The position numbers were made by a program, and so were the translations under genes. Below are positions 8,887-17,997 of a DNA stretch of 64,000 nt, in pieces. The notes under the pieces were generated by a model that saw only the letters and a list, made by a program, of their open reading frames with translations, was not told where the DNA came from and did not search any database. The DNA lies in NCBI RefSeq assembly GCF_034347405.1, contig NZ_CP133778.1, positions 2,790,001-2,854,000 of the forward strand, written 5' to 3'. Within the stretch, counting starts at the first letter, position 1. Each line of letters opens with the position of its first letter. This DNA comes from Pseudomonas sp. CCC3.1 (GTDB taxonomy: Bacteria > Pseudomonadota > Gammaproteobacteria > Pseudomonadales > Pseudomonadaceae).

Positions 8887-10415
8887 TGGATCTCAAAGAT
8901 TGGGTTTCAGCACGTCGGTCGCTGCTGATTCTACTGGCTGTGTCCGCCTTGCTGCTGTTGCTGGGGCTCGGTTCACGGGAGTTGTGGGGGCCGGAAACCC
9001 GTTGGGCCAACATCGCCCTGCAGATGCTGCAAAAGGGGGATTACCTGGACCCGTATCTGATGGGGAGCGCCTATTACGACAAACCCTTGCCGTCCTATTG
9101 GTTGATTACCGCGACGGCGGGCGTGTTCGGTGAGTTGAATCATTGGTCACTGCGCCTGCCTTCGGTCATCGCGGCGTGGCTGAGCGTGTGGCTGATCTAC
9201 CTGGTCGGCGAGCGACTGTTCAGCAAAAGCACTGGCGTGATCGCGGGCTGGATGCTCGCCACCACCTTCTACTTCGTGTTTTGGGGGCGTGTGGCCACCG
9301 CGGACATATTGACCCTGTGCGGCCTGCTCGCAGCGGTCTGGTGGTATTTCCGAGGCCCGGAAGACACGCGCTTCAGCCGCTATTGCGTGTTCTTCCTGCT
9401 ACTGGCCTTGACCTCTTTAACCAAAGGGCTGATCGGCTTTGTGTTACCAGGGTTGGTGCTGTTGCCCCATGTGCTCGGCGAACAACGCTGGAAGCGCCAT
9501 CTGAACATCAAGCTGGTACTGGCGCTGGCCATCGCCCTGATGGTGTATATGCTCCCGTTTGTGCTCTCGCACCTGTATGGCGCGCCCACTTATGGTGAAA
9601 GCGGATTGGGGCTGGTATTGCGTGAAAACGTGGTGCGCTTCTTTCAGCCTTTTGACCATATGGGGCCGATATACACCTACCTGATCTACCTGCCGGTTTA
9701 CACCCTGCCGTGGGCGCCGCTGTGGATCATCGGCCTGTGGGTAGCCGTGCGCAACTGGCGGCACATCGAGCCGAATGCTCGGTGGCTGGTCTGGGGGCTG
9801 GCGCTGTTGTTTATGTTCTTTACCGCCAGTGGCAGCCGACGCAGTTACTACGTGCTGCCCCTCGTACCTTTTGCCCAACTGTTGGCGGCCTGGTGGGTGT
9901 CTCGGCGGCTGCAACAGCGCAAAAAACACCTCGGCCTGAGTTGGAAGATTGGCTTCGGGACGAGTGCAGGCTTGCTGCTGTTGGTGCTTGGGGTGTTTTA
10001 TCCATGGTCCAACGGCGGCGGTGGCGTGATCCAGTTCGGCCAGAACGTCAAAGCCCAAGCCAGTGAGCAAGCGCCTTGGGAGCAATGGCGCATGGTCATG
10101 ATCGACGCTGATAACAAATTGCCCCTGTATGTTCAGAACCAGGGGCAAGCGTTTTATTACGTCAGCCAGGATCAGGGCTTCCCGCGTGAAGGCAGCAGTG
10201 CAGAACTGATGGCATGGCTGGATAAAACCAGCGGCCAACACTTCAACCCGCAACGCACGCTGATCTTCGCCCAGTACCGCACGGGCGATCCGTTACCGCT
10301 GGGCTACCTGAGCGTGGATCATCACGTGGTGATCAGTCAGGCCGATAACGGCGACCGCCTGTTGCACAACCGTCAAGGCGCGAGCGTGGGGTATATCCCC
10401 GAGGAACCGCACTAA
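8883..10415 (+). CDS. ArnT/PMT-type membrane glycosyltransferase (second of a pair)
   Basis: This 510-residue polytopic protein has the same GT-C layout as its neighbour: a PETRWA motif near residue 38, YYDKP and SYW further on, many transmembrane segments, and a soluble C-terminal periplasmic domain from about residue 390. The ATG (8883) overlaps the upstream stop as ATGA, indicating coupled translation. The two proteins are clearly diverged paralogues rather than a recent duplication. They may transfer different sugars or act as a pair; donor and acceptor are unknown. Confidence 0.82.
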   Translation: MMDLKDWVSARRSLLILLAVSALLLLLGLGSRELWGPETRWANIALQMLQKGDYLDPYLMGSAYYDKPLPSYWLITATAGVFGELNHWSLRLPSVIAAWLSVWLIYLVGERLFSKSTGVIAGWMLATTFYFVFWGRVATADILTLCGLLAAVWWYFRGPEDTRFSRYCVFFLLLALTSLTKGLIGFVLPGLVLLPHVLGEQRWKRHLNIKLVLALAIALMVYMLPFVLSHLYGAPTYGESGLGLVLRENVVRFFQPFDHMGPIYTYLIYLPVYTLPWAPLWIIGLWVAVRNWRHIEPNARWLVWGLALLFMFFTASGSRRSYYVLPLVPFAQLLAAWWVSRRLQQRKKHLGLSWKIGFGTSAGLLLLVLGVFYPWSNGGGGVIQFGQNVKAQASEQAPWEQWRMVMIDADNKLPLYVQNQGQAFYYVSQDQGFPREGSSAELMAWLDKTSGQHFNPQRTLIFAQYRTGDPLPLGYLSVDHHVVISQADNGDRLLHNRQGASVGYIPEEPH

Positions 10416-10418
10416 ACC

Positions 10419-10471
10419 TGTAGCCGCTGTCGAGGTACGAGGCTGCGAACGGCGGCGAAGCCGTCGCAAGT
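10419..10471. repeat. REP-like palindromic element between the ArnT-like gene and pssA
   Basis: TGTAGCCGCTGTCGAGG starts a GC-rich dispersed palindromic unit containing the hairpin GACGGCTTCGCCGCCGTTC on the complementary strand. It fills the 62-bp gap between two convergent genes, a typical REP position. Confidence 0.55.
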
Positions 10472-10477
10472 CTGCAT

Positions 10478-11821
10478 TCAAAGAATGCGGTACAACAACC
10501 GCTCGATTCGCACCCTGCTCACGCGTCGCAAGAACTTGGCCACTGCTGGCGGGTAATCCTTCAGGGTTTCCAGGTTTTTAAAGTGGTTGATGCGTTGGGT
10601 GTGGGCGAAGATCGTGTCCAGCTCTTTGCCACGCTGCTCCAGCAGTTCGCGGCGCGGGTCGTCGATCAGCAAACCGTTTTCCAGATCCAGGCGGAACGCC
10701 CGCGGATTGAGGTTGTTGCCGGTGAGCAACGTGTAACGGTCGTCGACCCACATGCCTTTGAGATGGTAGGTGTTGTCGCCGTCACGCCACAGGTGCAGGT
10801 TGAGCAAACCGCTGTCGATCATGCGCTGATGGCTTTTGGCAAACCGGCGCAGGCTCAGCTCATACAGATACGGCAGCGCCGCGATCACTCGAAATGGTTC
10901 GCTCGGCGGGATGTAGAAGTCGTTGGCGGTCTTGTCACCGACCACGATGTCAATCTTCACCCCACGTTCCAGTGCGCGATTGATTTCACGGGTTACGGGT
11001 AATGGCAGGTTGAAGTACGGCGTGCAAATGGTCAGTTGCTGCTGGCTGCTGGCGATCAGTTCGCAAATCACCCGGCTCAGCGGGTTGTTTTTACCCACGC
11101 CTAACAGCGGGCTGACCGATAAGCCAAAATGTCCGGTGGTGCCTAAGTAGGTGTCGTAACTGGCTTTTTTCAGGCGGCTGCGCAAGTCACCGATGGCACT
11201 GCGCAAACTGCGGGTTGACGGCAATGAAGGCAAATCAAGGCGATGCACCGCCTTGGTCTCGATCAGGTCTTCCTGGATAAAACGCTGCATCGAGTCAGCC
11301 AGTGGCTTGTTGTGCAGCACGTGATAACGGTCGAAGCGGTACTTGTCGAACTTGTGCAGGTACACATTATTCAGACTGGCGCCGCTGTAGATCACGCAAT
11401 CGTCAACAATAAAACCCTTGAGGTGCAGCACCCCGAACAGCTCGCGGGTTTGCACCGGCACGCCATAAATCGGCACCTCAGTGGCGTGGGCCTGGGTTTG
11501 CGCTTGGTACCAGGCCGCATTGCCGGGTTGCTTGCCCGCCCCGATCAAGCCGCGCTGGGCGCGCAGCCAATCAACCACGACGGCAATTTCAAGCTCGGGC
11601 CGTGCGGCTTTGGCGGCGTGCAAGGCGTCGAGAATTTCCTGTCCGGCTTCGTCCTGTTGCAGGTACAAAGCCACCAGCGTGATGCGCTGTCGAGCGCCGG
11701 CAATGTGCTCCAGCAGGCAGCGTCGAAACTCGGCGGCGCTGGGCAAGGTGCTGAACGCATCGGCAGACAGCGGGAAGCTGCGCAGCTTAGGTAGCAAAGA
11801 GCGTTTGAAGAGCAACGGCAT
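10478..11821 (-). CDS. pssA: CDP-diacylglycerol-serine O-phosphatidyltransferase (phosphatidylserine synthase)
   Basis: This protein makes phosphatidylserine, the precursor of phosphatidylethanolamine, from CDP-diacylglycerol and serine. It is 447 residues long, close to the 451 of E. coli PssA, and very similar along its whole length as I recall that sequence. It has two phospholipase-D-like HxKxxxxD motifs (HLKGFIVDD and HLKGMWVDD), followed by TGNNLNPRA and RLDLENGLLI. The C-terminus RVRIERLLYRIL also matches PssA. The ATG at 11821 aligns with the family start; the frame is open for 25 more codons upstream but these look spurious. It is a peripheral membrane or ribosome-associated enzyme in the family. 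Confidence 0.95.
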   Translation of the reverse strand: MPLLFKRSLLPKLRSFPLSADAFSTLPSAAEFRRCLLEHIAGARQRITLVALYLQQDEAGQEILDALHAAKAARPELEIAVVVDWLRAQRGLIGAGKQPGNAAWYQAQTQAHATEVPIYGVPVQTRELFGVLHLKGFIVDDCVIYSGASLNNVYLHKFDKYRFDRYHVLHNKPLADSMQRFIQEDLIETKAVHRLDLPSLPSTRSLRSAIGDLRSRLKKASYDTYLGTTGHFGLSVSPLLGVGKNNPLSRVICELIASSQQQLTICTPYFNLPLPVTREINRALERGVKIDIVVGDKTANDFYIPPSEPFRVIAALPYLYELSLRRFAKSHQRMIDSGLLNLHLWRDGDNTYHLKGMWVDDRYTLLTGNNLNPRAFRLDLENGLLIDDPRRELLEQRGKELDTIFAHTQRINHFKNLETLKDYPPAVAKFLRRVSRVRIERLLYRIL

Positions 11822-11915
11822 AGGGCTCGCTATGGGTCGAATGCAAATGACCGCGAAGCTTACACGATTGGGCTTTGAAGCTGTAGTCGCCAGCATTTAC
11901 TGTCGCGCCCCACCT

Positions 11916-12061
11916 CGTAGCAGTTGCCGAGCGTGCGAGGCTACGTCCGGCGGCGCAGCCGTCGCAAATGGGCTAACGCGGTTTTTCAGTTAAATCTGGT
12001 TCTCAGGATTTACGATCGCTACGCAATCGGACGTAGCCTCGCACGCTCGGCAACTGCTACG
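11916..12061. repeat. Perfect 34-bp inverted repeat pair (REPIN-like)
   Basis: The arms at 11916-11949 and 12028-12061 are exact reverse complements of each other, 34 nt each, beginning CGTAGCAGTTGCCGAGCG. The spacer is 78 bp. The right arm contains the TAG stop codon of the glycerate kinase gene (12057-12059). A single related copy is at 7049-7083. Confidence 0.85.
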
Positions 12062-13196
12062 CGTTATGAGCAAGGCTCAGCAATCGTGCAATGTCGCGCG
12101 CACGGTCGGTGAGCAGTTGGGCTGCCTGTGTGCAGGCGTCTTCGAGGCTCATCGGGCCGTTGGTCAAGGCGAAGGCGGCGTTGATCCCGTGCGCGTATAA
12201 CGCTTGATAGCCCTCGCCCAAGGTGCCCGCCAGTACCACCACCGGTACGCCTTGGGCCTGGGCGATACGCGCGACCCCAAACGGGGTTTTGCCGCGCAGG
12301 GTTTGTGCATCAAAGCGCCCTTCGCCGGTAATCACCAAATCGGCGCCTTTGACGGCTTCAGCAAGGCCCACCAGCTCCGCAACCACTTCAACCCCTGCGC
12401 GAAATTGCGCCCCCAAAAACGCTTTGGCGGCAAACCCGAGCCCACCGGCTGCGCCCGAACCAGGCTCATCACGCACATCTCTGGGTAAAATGTTGGCGCA
12501 GTGATCGGCAAAATGGCCCAAGGCGTTATCGAGCAAACGCACCTGCTCGGGCGAGGCGCCTTTTTGCGGGCCGAAAATGGCCGAAGCGCCGTGTTCGCCA
12601 CACAGCGGATTATTAACGTCGGCAGCTATTTCGAAGCGCACTTCGGTCAAGCGCGGGTCAAGCCCTGTCAGATCAATGCGCGCCACCTTCGCCAGCGCCA
12701 GTCCACCCGGTGCCAGGCTTGCGCCCTGCTCATCGAACAAGCCCAGCCCCAACGCCTGCAAAGCCCCGGCGCCCGCGTCGTTGGTGGCGCTGCCGCCAAT
12801 GGCCAGGATGATCCGCCGGGCCCCGGCATCGAGTGCCGCCTTGATCAATTGGCCAGTACCGAAGGTGCTGCTGATGCACGCGTCGCGCTCGCTGCGGGCA
12901 ACCAGCTGCAAACCACTGGCTTCGGCCATTTCAATAATGGCCGTGCGACTGTCCGGCAACCAGCCCCAATGAGCCTCGACCGGAGCGCCCAATGGACCTT
13001 GCACGCTATGTCGGCGCAACTGGCCATTCCCCGCAGCCACAATCGCGTCTACGGTGCCTTCGCCGCCATCGGCCATGGGGCACGTGATCAGTTGCGCATC
13101 AGGCAACACATCGCTCAAACCGGCGGCAATGGCATCGGCGACCTTTTCGGCGCTCAGGCTGTCTTTGAACGAGTCAGGGGCAATCACGATTTTCAT
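12057..13196 (-). CDS. garK: Glycerate 2-kinase
   Basis: This 379-residue enzyme phosphorylates D-glycerate and feeds glucarate/galactarate or glyoxylate breakdown products into central metabolism. The family opening MKIVIAPDSFKDSLSA and the motifs CPMADGGEGT, FGTGQLIKAALDAG, GGSATNDAGAG, GEGRFDAQT and GKTPFGVA are all present. Length and order are those of GarK/GlxK. CdaR, the usual regulator of these genes in Enterobacteria, lies 115 bp upstream on the same strand, which supports the role. The stop codon sits within an arm of the 34-bp inverted repeat. The symbol garK follows the E. coli family; glxK would be an equal choice. Confidence 0.9.
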   Translation of the reverse strand: MKIVIAPDSFKDSLSAEKVADAIAAGLSDVLPDAQLITCPMADGGEGTVDAIVAAGNGQLRRHSVQGPLGAPVEAHWGWLPDSRTAIIEMAEASGLQLVARSERDACISSTFGTGQLIKAALDAGARRIILAIGGSATNDAGAGALQALGLGLFDEQGASLAPGGLALAKVARIDLTGLDPRLTEVRFEIAADVNNPLCGEHGASAIFGPQKGASPEQVRLLDNALGHFADHCANILPRDVRDEPGSGAAGGLGFAAKAFLGAQFRAGVEVVAELVGLAEAVKGADLVITGEGRFDAQTLRGKTPFGVARIAQAQGVPVVVLAGTLGEGYQALYAHGINAAFALTNGPMSLEDACTQAAQLLTDRARDIARLLSLAHNA

Positions 13197-13311
13197 GGGG
13201 CGTATCTCCAGTTCTTATGCCCTTCATGCTGCCAGTAACCGGGGGGAAACACGCCAGTCTGGTGCACAAGCAATCACGGGGTTTGTTGTTCATTTTCACA
13301 AGACGCAGGGT

Positions 13312-14409
13312 TTAGCTCTGAGGCAGCAGTTGCACACCCAGATACAACGCCAGCATGCCATTGAGGCTCAGCGGATCAATGCCGCTTAATTCAGCGATGC
13401 GCTCCATGCGGTAGCGCAGACTGTTGCGGTGGATGCCCAAGGCATCGGCGCAGGGTTGGCTTTGGCCGTCGTGCTCACACCAACTGCGCAGGGTGGCAAT
13501 CAGCTGGCCATTGCTGTCTTTGGCCACCACTTTGTGCAGCGGACCTAAAAGCTCTTCAAGAGCGTCGTCGTTGCGATGACGCCACAGCATGACGGGCAGT
13601 CGATAACGATGGAGTGCCAGCAAGCGCATGTGTGGCAACACATCACGACCGTAAGCCAGCAAGTCTGCAACCCGTCGATAACAACGGCGCAACGCTTTTA
13701 GCGCATCCGCTTGATCGCCTGCTGCCACGCGCACGACGTTCCAGCCTTGGCCCTCAAGCTTCTCAAGCAAGCGCAGATCATCCAACACAATCGTGGCCGG
13801 GCGGCACCACAACAACGAGCCCGTGGCCGGGGTCACGCACCAACTGTCCGGGTAGCGCGACTGCAACCAGGCGCTGAGCGCTTCAGCGCTGTGGCCCTTG
13901 TCGAGCTCAAACAGGTACGGAATGCGCGACAACTGCGGCTTGAGCCCCAACTGCCGGGCTTCGTCGATAAGGCGCGGCGAATCGCCCGTGTCGCTGAGCA
14001 ACAAGGCCACCAGGTCATCACAGCGTTGACGCCGCCATTGTTGCTCCGCCTGCTGATGGCGCTGGCCCACCAGCATTTCGGCGGTCATGCGCACCAGCTC
14101 GGCATACGTGCGCAGCAATTGGGGCTCGCCTGTGAGGCCCAGCACGCCGATCAGGCGCTGGTCGAGCAGCAATGGGAGGTTAATGCCGGGCTGCACGCCC
14201 TTGAGGTGCTTGGCGGTTTGCGCGTCGATTTCCACGACGCGACCATTGGCCAGCACCAGTTGCGCGCCTTCGTGTCGCGTATTGATACGCTCGGGCTCGC
14301 CACTGCCTAAAATCAGGCCCTGGCTGTCCATGACGTTTACGTTGTAAGGCAAAATGGCCATCGCCCGATCAACGATGTCCTGCGCCAACTCATGATCCAG
14401 TTCAAACAT
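13312..14409 (-). CDS. cdaR: CdaR-type sugar diacid regulator
   Basis: This 365-residue transcriptional regulator starts with the sugar-diacid recognition domain (residues 1 to about 135, MFELDHELAQDIVDRAM.., YNVNVMD, IG.LGLTG). A variable middle follows, then a C-terminal PucR-type helix-turn-helix (ADALGIHRNSLRYRMERI). CdaR activates glucarate, galactarate and glycerate genes when it binds glycerate or a diacid. The downstream glycerate kinase fits this. AAGGA lies about ten nt before the ATG at 14409. Confidence 0.9.
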   Translation of the reverse strand: MFELDHELAQDIVDRAMAILPYNVNVMDSQGLILGSGEPERINTRHEGAQLVLANGRVVEIDAQTAKHLKGVQPGINLPLLLDQRLIGVLGLTGEPQLLRTYAELVRMTAEMLVGQRHQQAEQQWRRQRCDDLVALLLSDTGDSPRLIDEARQLGLKPQLSRIPYLFELDKGHSAEALSAWLQSRYPDSWCVTPATGSLLWCRPATIVLDDLRLLEKLEGQGWNVVRVAAGDQADALKALRRCYRRVADLLAYGRDVLPHMRLLALHRYRLPVMLWRHRNDDALEELLGPLHKVVAKDSNGQLIATLRSWCEHDGQSQPCADALGIHRNSLRYRMERIAELSGIDPLSLNGMLALYLGVQLLPQS

Positions 14410-14670
14410 AGGGTGACAATCCTTGGAAACATTTGTTCATGAACACCGATGGCTAAGCGAGCGGCTGGGGTGGCACAAAGGCAGCGCGCTTAGGTGACCG
14501 AGACTCATGCAGCGAACAACGTTAACCTCGGATCGTGAAAAATCATAATAAAGTGCGACATCAAATAGCTCCCGCAGGTCGTTGCATAACCTGCGATTTG
14601 CCCTACAACACCCTCAGGCCTCAAGCTACACACTCCTAAAAATCATAAAGTGCGTTCCAACGAGGCTGTT

Positions 14671-15555
14671 GTGTCTAAAGGTATTGTTTTATCGGTTCTG
14701 GCATCGAGCCTGTTCGGTGTCATGTATTACTACACATCCCTGCTCTGGCCCTTGAGCGGCGCCGAGATCTTCGGCTGGCGCATGCTGCTGACGCTTCCGT
14801 GCATGACGCTGTTCATGTGCTTTTCTGGCGATTGGCGGCGTGTTCCCGTGATCATTTCCCGGCTGCGTCAGCAACCTCGAATGTGGGCCGTTGTGGTCGC
14901 TTCCAGCGCTTTGGTTGGCGTGCAACTCTGGTTGTTCCTGTGGGCGCCGCTCAATGGGCACAGCCTGGACGTCTCGCTGGGTTATTTCCTGCTGCCGCTG
15001 ACGATGCTTCTGACCGCTCGCATGGTGTTTGGCGAGCACCTGTCACACCTGCAAAAAATCGCCGCTGCGCTGGCCGCCATTGGGGTTGCCAATGAGGTGT
15101 ACCGCGTGGGCGGTTTCTCGTGGACCACGCTGGTGGTTGCCATCGGCTACCCGATGTATTTCGTGCTGCGCAAACGCGCAGGCACCGACAACCTCGGCGG
15201 CCTGTGGTTTGACATGCTGCTGTTGATCCCGGTGGCGTGGTGGTTTGTGCAAAGCGGTGAGCACGGCTTCGACGTGGCCAGCCTGCGTCCGGCGCTGTAC
15301 TTCTTGATCCCGGTACTGGGCGGCATCAGCGCACTGGCCTTGATCAGCTACATCATCGCCAGCCGGATGCTGCCTTTTAGCCTGTTCGGCCTGCTCAGCT
15401 ATGTCGAACCGGTACTGCTGGTGTTTGTTGCCCTGTTGCTGGGCGAGAGCATCAGCGCCGGTCAATGGCTCACGTACCTGCCGATATGGCTGGCCGTAAT
15501 GGTGCTGATATTTGAAGGTTTCAAGCATCTGGTCCGCCAACGGCGGTCGGTTTAG
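14671..15555 (+). CDS. rarD: RarD-like EamA-family transporter (first copy)
   Basis: This 294-residue inner-membrane protein has ten predicted hydrophobic segments in two EamA-type halves. The motifs GAEIFGWRMLLTLP, NGHSLDVSLGYFLLPL and the C-terminal SYVEPVLL are those of RarD. RarD homologues are drug/metabolite-superfamily transporters of uncertain substrate. I chose the GTG at 14671 rather than the GTG at 14650, because GAGG lies six nt upstream and the second copy (15784) begins in the same way with the same spacing. The neighbour is a close paralogue in tandem, and parts of their leaders are shared too. Confidence 0.88.
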   Translation: MSKGIVLSVLASSLFGVMYYYTSLLWPLSGAEIFGWRMLLTLPCMTLFMCFSGDWRRVPVIISRLRQQPRMWAVVVASSALVGVQLWLFLWAPLNGHSLDVSLGYFLLPLTMLLTARMVFGEHLSHLQKIAAALAAIGVANEVYRVGGFSWTTLVVAIGYPMYFVLRKRAGTDNLGGLWFDMLLLIPVAWWFVQSGEHGFDVASLRPALYFLIPVLGGISALALISYIIASRMLPFSLFGLLSYVEPVLLVFVALLLGESISAGQWLTYLPIWLAVMVLIFEGFKHLVRQRRSV

Positions 15556-15783
15556 CGCCTTGTTGCTGGCCGAAGGCTACCGTTAATCACTTTTTTCAGA
15601 AACACGAACGCTCGTTTAAAACGTCATTGGCCCAGTATTTGCTTGGTTGTTTCAAAGTTTCACCGTTTTTAACAAGAGTTTGCACCAACTAATTGGTTTA
15701 AAAGAGATTTGCCAACGACCCCCAACAACCTCAAGCTACGTGCCCACTCTAATGAGTAACGTTGTAGATCCATTGAGGTTGTT
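15556..15783 (+). promoter_or_regulatory. Leader of the second rarD copy, partly duplicated from the first
   Basis: The segment ending at 15783 contains CCTCAAGCTAC, then GAGG and the start TTGTTGTGTCTAAAGG. The same blocks precede the first copy (from about 14620 and at the start codon). The duplication therefore included part of the 5' region, and the second copy likely has its own promoter here. No terminator is obvious after the first copy. Confidence 0.4.
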
Positions 15784-16665
15784 GTGTCTAAAGGCATTGT
15801 TTTATCGATTTTGGCTTCCTGCTTGTTCGGCGTCCTGTACTACTTCACTTCTCTTCTTCGGCCCCTTGATGGCCAGGAAATCTTTGGCTGGCGAATACTT
15901 ATCTCGCTGCCCTTCATGACTCTATTTATCTGCCTCTCTGGCGACTGGAAATGGGTTCCCATAATTTTCAATCGCTTACGAGATAAACCTCTACTGATTC
16001 CGTGCGTGTTGATTACCAGCTTTCTGGTAGGGCTACAGCTCTGGATGTTTATGTGGGGGCCTTTGAACGGGCATGGCCTGGATGTATCGCTGGGCTATTT
16101 CCTGTTGCCGCTGACGATGATTCTCACCGGGCGCATCGTCTACGGCGAGCACCTGTCGCACTTGCAGAAGATAGCCACTGCGCTGGCGGTGATTGGCGTG
16201 GCGAATGAGCTGTATCGCACCGGCGGTTTTTCGTGGACCACGCTGGTCGTAGCCATCGGTTACCCGATGTACTTCGTGCTGCGCAAAAAGATCGGCATCG
16301 ATAACCTCGGCGGACTGTGGCTGGACATGCTGTTGATGGTCCCGGTTGCCTTGTGGTTCGTGCTAGCAGGCCCGCACGTCGACCTTGGCGCACAGCGAGA
16401 AGCTTTGTACGCGCTGGTGCCATTGATGGGAATCATCAGTGCTGCCGCAGGTTTTGCCTACATTCTGGCCAGCCGTCTGCTGCCGTTCAGCTTGTTTGGC
16501 CTGCTTAGCTACGTTGAACCCGTGCTGTTGGTGGCCGTTGCGTTGCTGCTGGGTGACAGCCTGGAAGACGGTCAGTGGCTGACCTACGGCCCGATCTGGC
16601 TGGCGGTGGGCGTATTGGTCATCGAAGGTTTGAAACACGTGAGCCGGCAGCGCCGCTCAATCTGA
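15784..16665 (+). CDS. rarD: RarD-like EamA-family transporter (second copy)
   Basis: This 293-residue paralogue of the preceding gene is clearly highly similar along its whole length: SKGIVLSILAS against SKGIVLSVLAS, NGHGLDVSLGYFLLPLTM, and SLFGLLSYVEPVLL in both. It has the same ten-segment layout. The GTG start at 15784 has GAGG six nt upstream. Differences are concentrated in the polar loops, suggesting old duplication and possible divergence of substrate. A GC-rich hairpin follows the stop. Confidence 0.88.
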   Translation: MSKGIVLSILASCLFGVLYYFTSLLRPLDGQEIFGWRILISLPFMTLFICLSGDWKWVPIIFNRLRDKPLLIPCVLITSFLVGLQLWMFMWGPLNGHGLDVSLGYFLLPLTMILTGRIVYGEHLSHLQKIATALAVIGVANELYRTGGFSWTTLVVAIGYPMYFVLRKKIGIDNLGGLWLDMLLMVPVALWFVLAGPHVDLGAQREALYALVPLMGIISAAAGFAYILASRLLPFSLFGLLSYVEPVLLVAVALLLGDSLEDGQWLTYGPIWLAVGVLVIEGLKHVSRQRRSI

Positions 16666-16668
16666 AGT

Positions 16669-16692
16669 GAGGCGCGGATCTGCCCGCGCCTC
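16669..16692. terminator. Hairpin terminator between convergent rarD and sensor kinase genes
   Basis: GAGGCGCGG (16669-16677) and CCGCGCCTC (16684-16692) form a perfect 9-bp stem with a 6-nt loop. TTGGTTT follows on the plus strand. It lies in the 33-bp gap between convergent stops, so it probably stops transcription from the plus strand and perhaps both. Confidence 0.6.
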
Positions 16693-16698
16693 TTGGTT

Positions 16699-17994
16699 TC
16701 ACGCTGGCAACCACAGCCTGAAACGGGCACCACCCAAGGGTGATTGCTCAACGCTTAACGTGCCGCCTTGGGCCTCCAGGGCGCGCCGACTGATCGCCAG
16801 CCCCAACCCGAAGCCTCCGGTCGCCCGATCACGGCTGCGATCCAGCCGATAAAACGGCTCGAAAATGCGCTCGCGCTCCTGCTCGGGGATGCCGATGCCG
16901 TCGTCATCCACCCACAATTCGCAGCCTTGCGAACCCAGACTCACCCCTATCTGAATCCGCCTGTCGCAATAGCGCATGGCGTTGCGCACCAGGTTTTGCA
17001 GGGCGCGAGCCGTCAGGCGCGGGTCCAGCGCAAAACGCTCCTCGACGCCCTGCAACAGTACATCCAGAACGATTTCAGGCGCTTCCAGCTCTTCGTCAAA
17101 ACTGCCGAGAATGCTGTCGATAAACTCAGCCAGCGACACCTCGACCCGCTCAGGCACCAGCGCAGGGTTTTGCAGGCGGCTGAACGACAACAGTTCCAGG
17201 ACCAATTCATCCAGTTCGCGTATGTGCCCGACCAGCAGGTGCAAGCGCTCACGACTCACCTCGGGCAGATCGTCACACAAGACCAGCGCCAGACCAAAAT
17301 CGAGCCGGGTCAATGGGGTACGCAACTCATGTGAGACCGCGTTGAGCAAATCACGCTGCTGGTTGAGCAGGTCTTCAACGTCTTGGGCCATGGTGTCAAA
17401 AGCGCTGGCCAGACCATGAATGTTGGAACGCGCTGAAATCTGTGTGCGCTCACTCAATTGGCCCTGACCAATGCGTGCTGCCGTGCGTTTAAGCTGCTCA
17501 AGGTCGCGCCAGTGCGGGCGCAGCCACAGCAACAACCCTCCCAGCAAGGCGGCTCCGATCAGTACGTTGATGCTCCAGTACAGTACGTTCATGTCGAACG
17601 GGTCAGGCGGCATCACCAGCTCAATGGCTTGTTGCTGATCCAGTGGCGATACCACGCGCGTACGCCAGCCCCACTCACCAATGCGCAGAACACCCTGGCC
17701 CTGATGCAACTGATGCTGCTCTTTGGCCGTGAACTGAGGGTCGGTAATCGGTAACAGGTTGACGCGCAGCGGATCGAATTGTGCATCCAGTTGCTGAGCT
17801 AGCGCAGGCCACTGTTCAGCAGGCAGTTGGTGAAATTGTTTGACCAGCAGGGTTTGCATACCACGCGACATGTCGACGTTGTAGTTCATGAAGCGATCAT
17901 GGAACACCGTGACGATGAGTGCGGGTACCAGGTAAATGGCTGCCGCAAAGGTCACAATCGTTACCAGATACAACCGTATGAGGATTTTGAACAC
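16699..17994 (-). CDS. RstB-like sensor histidine kinase
   Basis: This 431-residue membrane kinase has one transmembrane helix at residues 8-30, a periplasmic sensing region to about 135, and a second helix near 140-160. A HAMP domain follows, then the HisKA domain with the phosphorylated His in NAVSHELRTPLTR and the HATPase domain (NLVRNAMRY, DDGIGIP, GGFGLGLAI). The layout resembles RstB. It is encoded 3 bp downstream of its response regulator. The divergent RND efflux genes are the likely target, which suggests it senses an envelope or drug signal; this is inference. Confidence 0.88.
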   Translation of the reverse strand: MFKILIRLYLVTIVTFAAAIYLVPALIVTVFHDRFMNYNVDMSRGMQTLLVKQFHQLPAEQWPALAQQLDAQFDPLRVNLLPITDPQFTAKEQHQLHQGQGVLRIGEWGWRTRVVSPLDQQQAIELVMPPDPFDMNVLYWSINVLIGAALLGGLLLWLRPHWRDLEQLKRTAARIGQGQLSERTQISARSNIHGLASAFDTMAQDVEDLLNQQRDLLNAVSHELRTPLTRLDFGLALVLCDDLPEVSRERLHLLVGHIRELDELVLELLSFSRLQNPALVPERVEVSLAEFIDSILGSFDEELEAPEIVLDVLLQGVEERFALDPRLTARALQNLVRNAMRYCDRRIQIGVSLGSQGCELWVDDDGIGIPEQERERIFEPFYRLDRSRDRATGGFGLGLAISRRALEAQGGTLSVEQSPLGGARFRLWLPA

Positions 17995-17997
17995 GAA

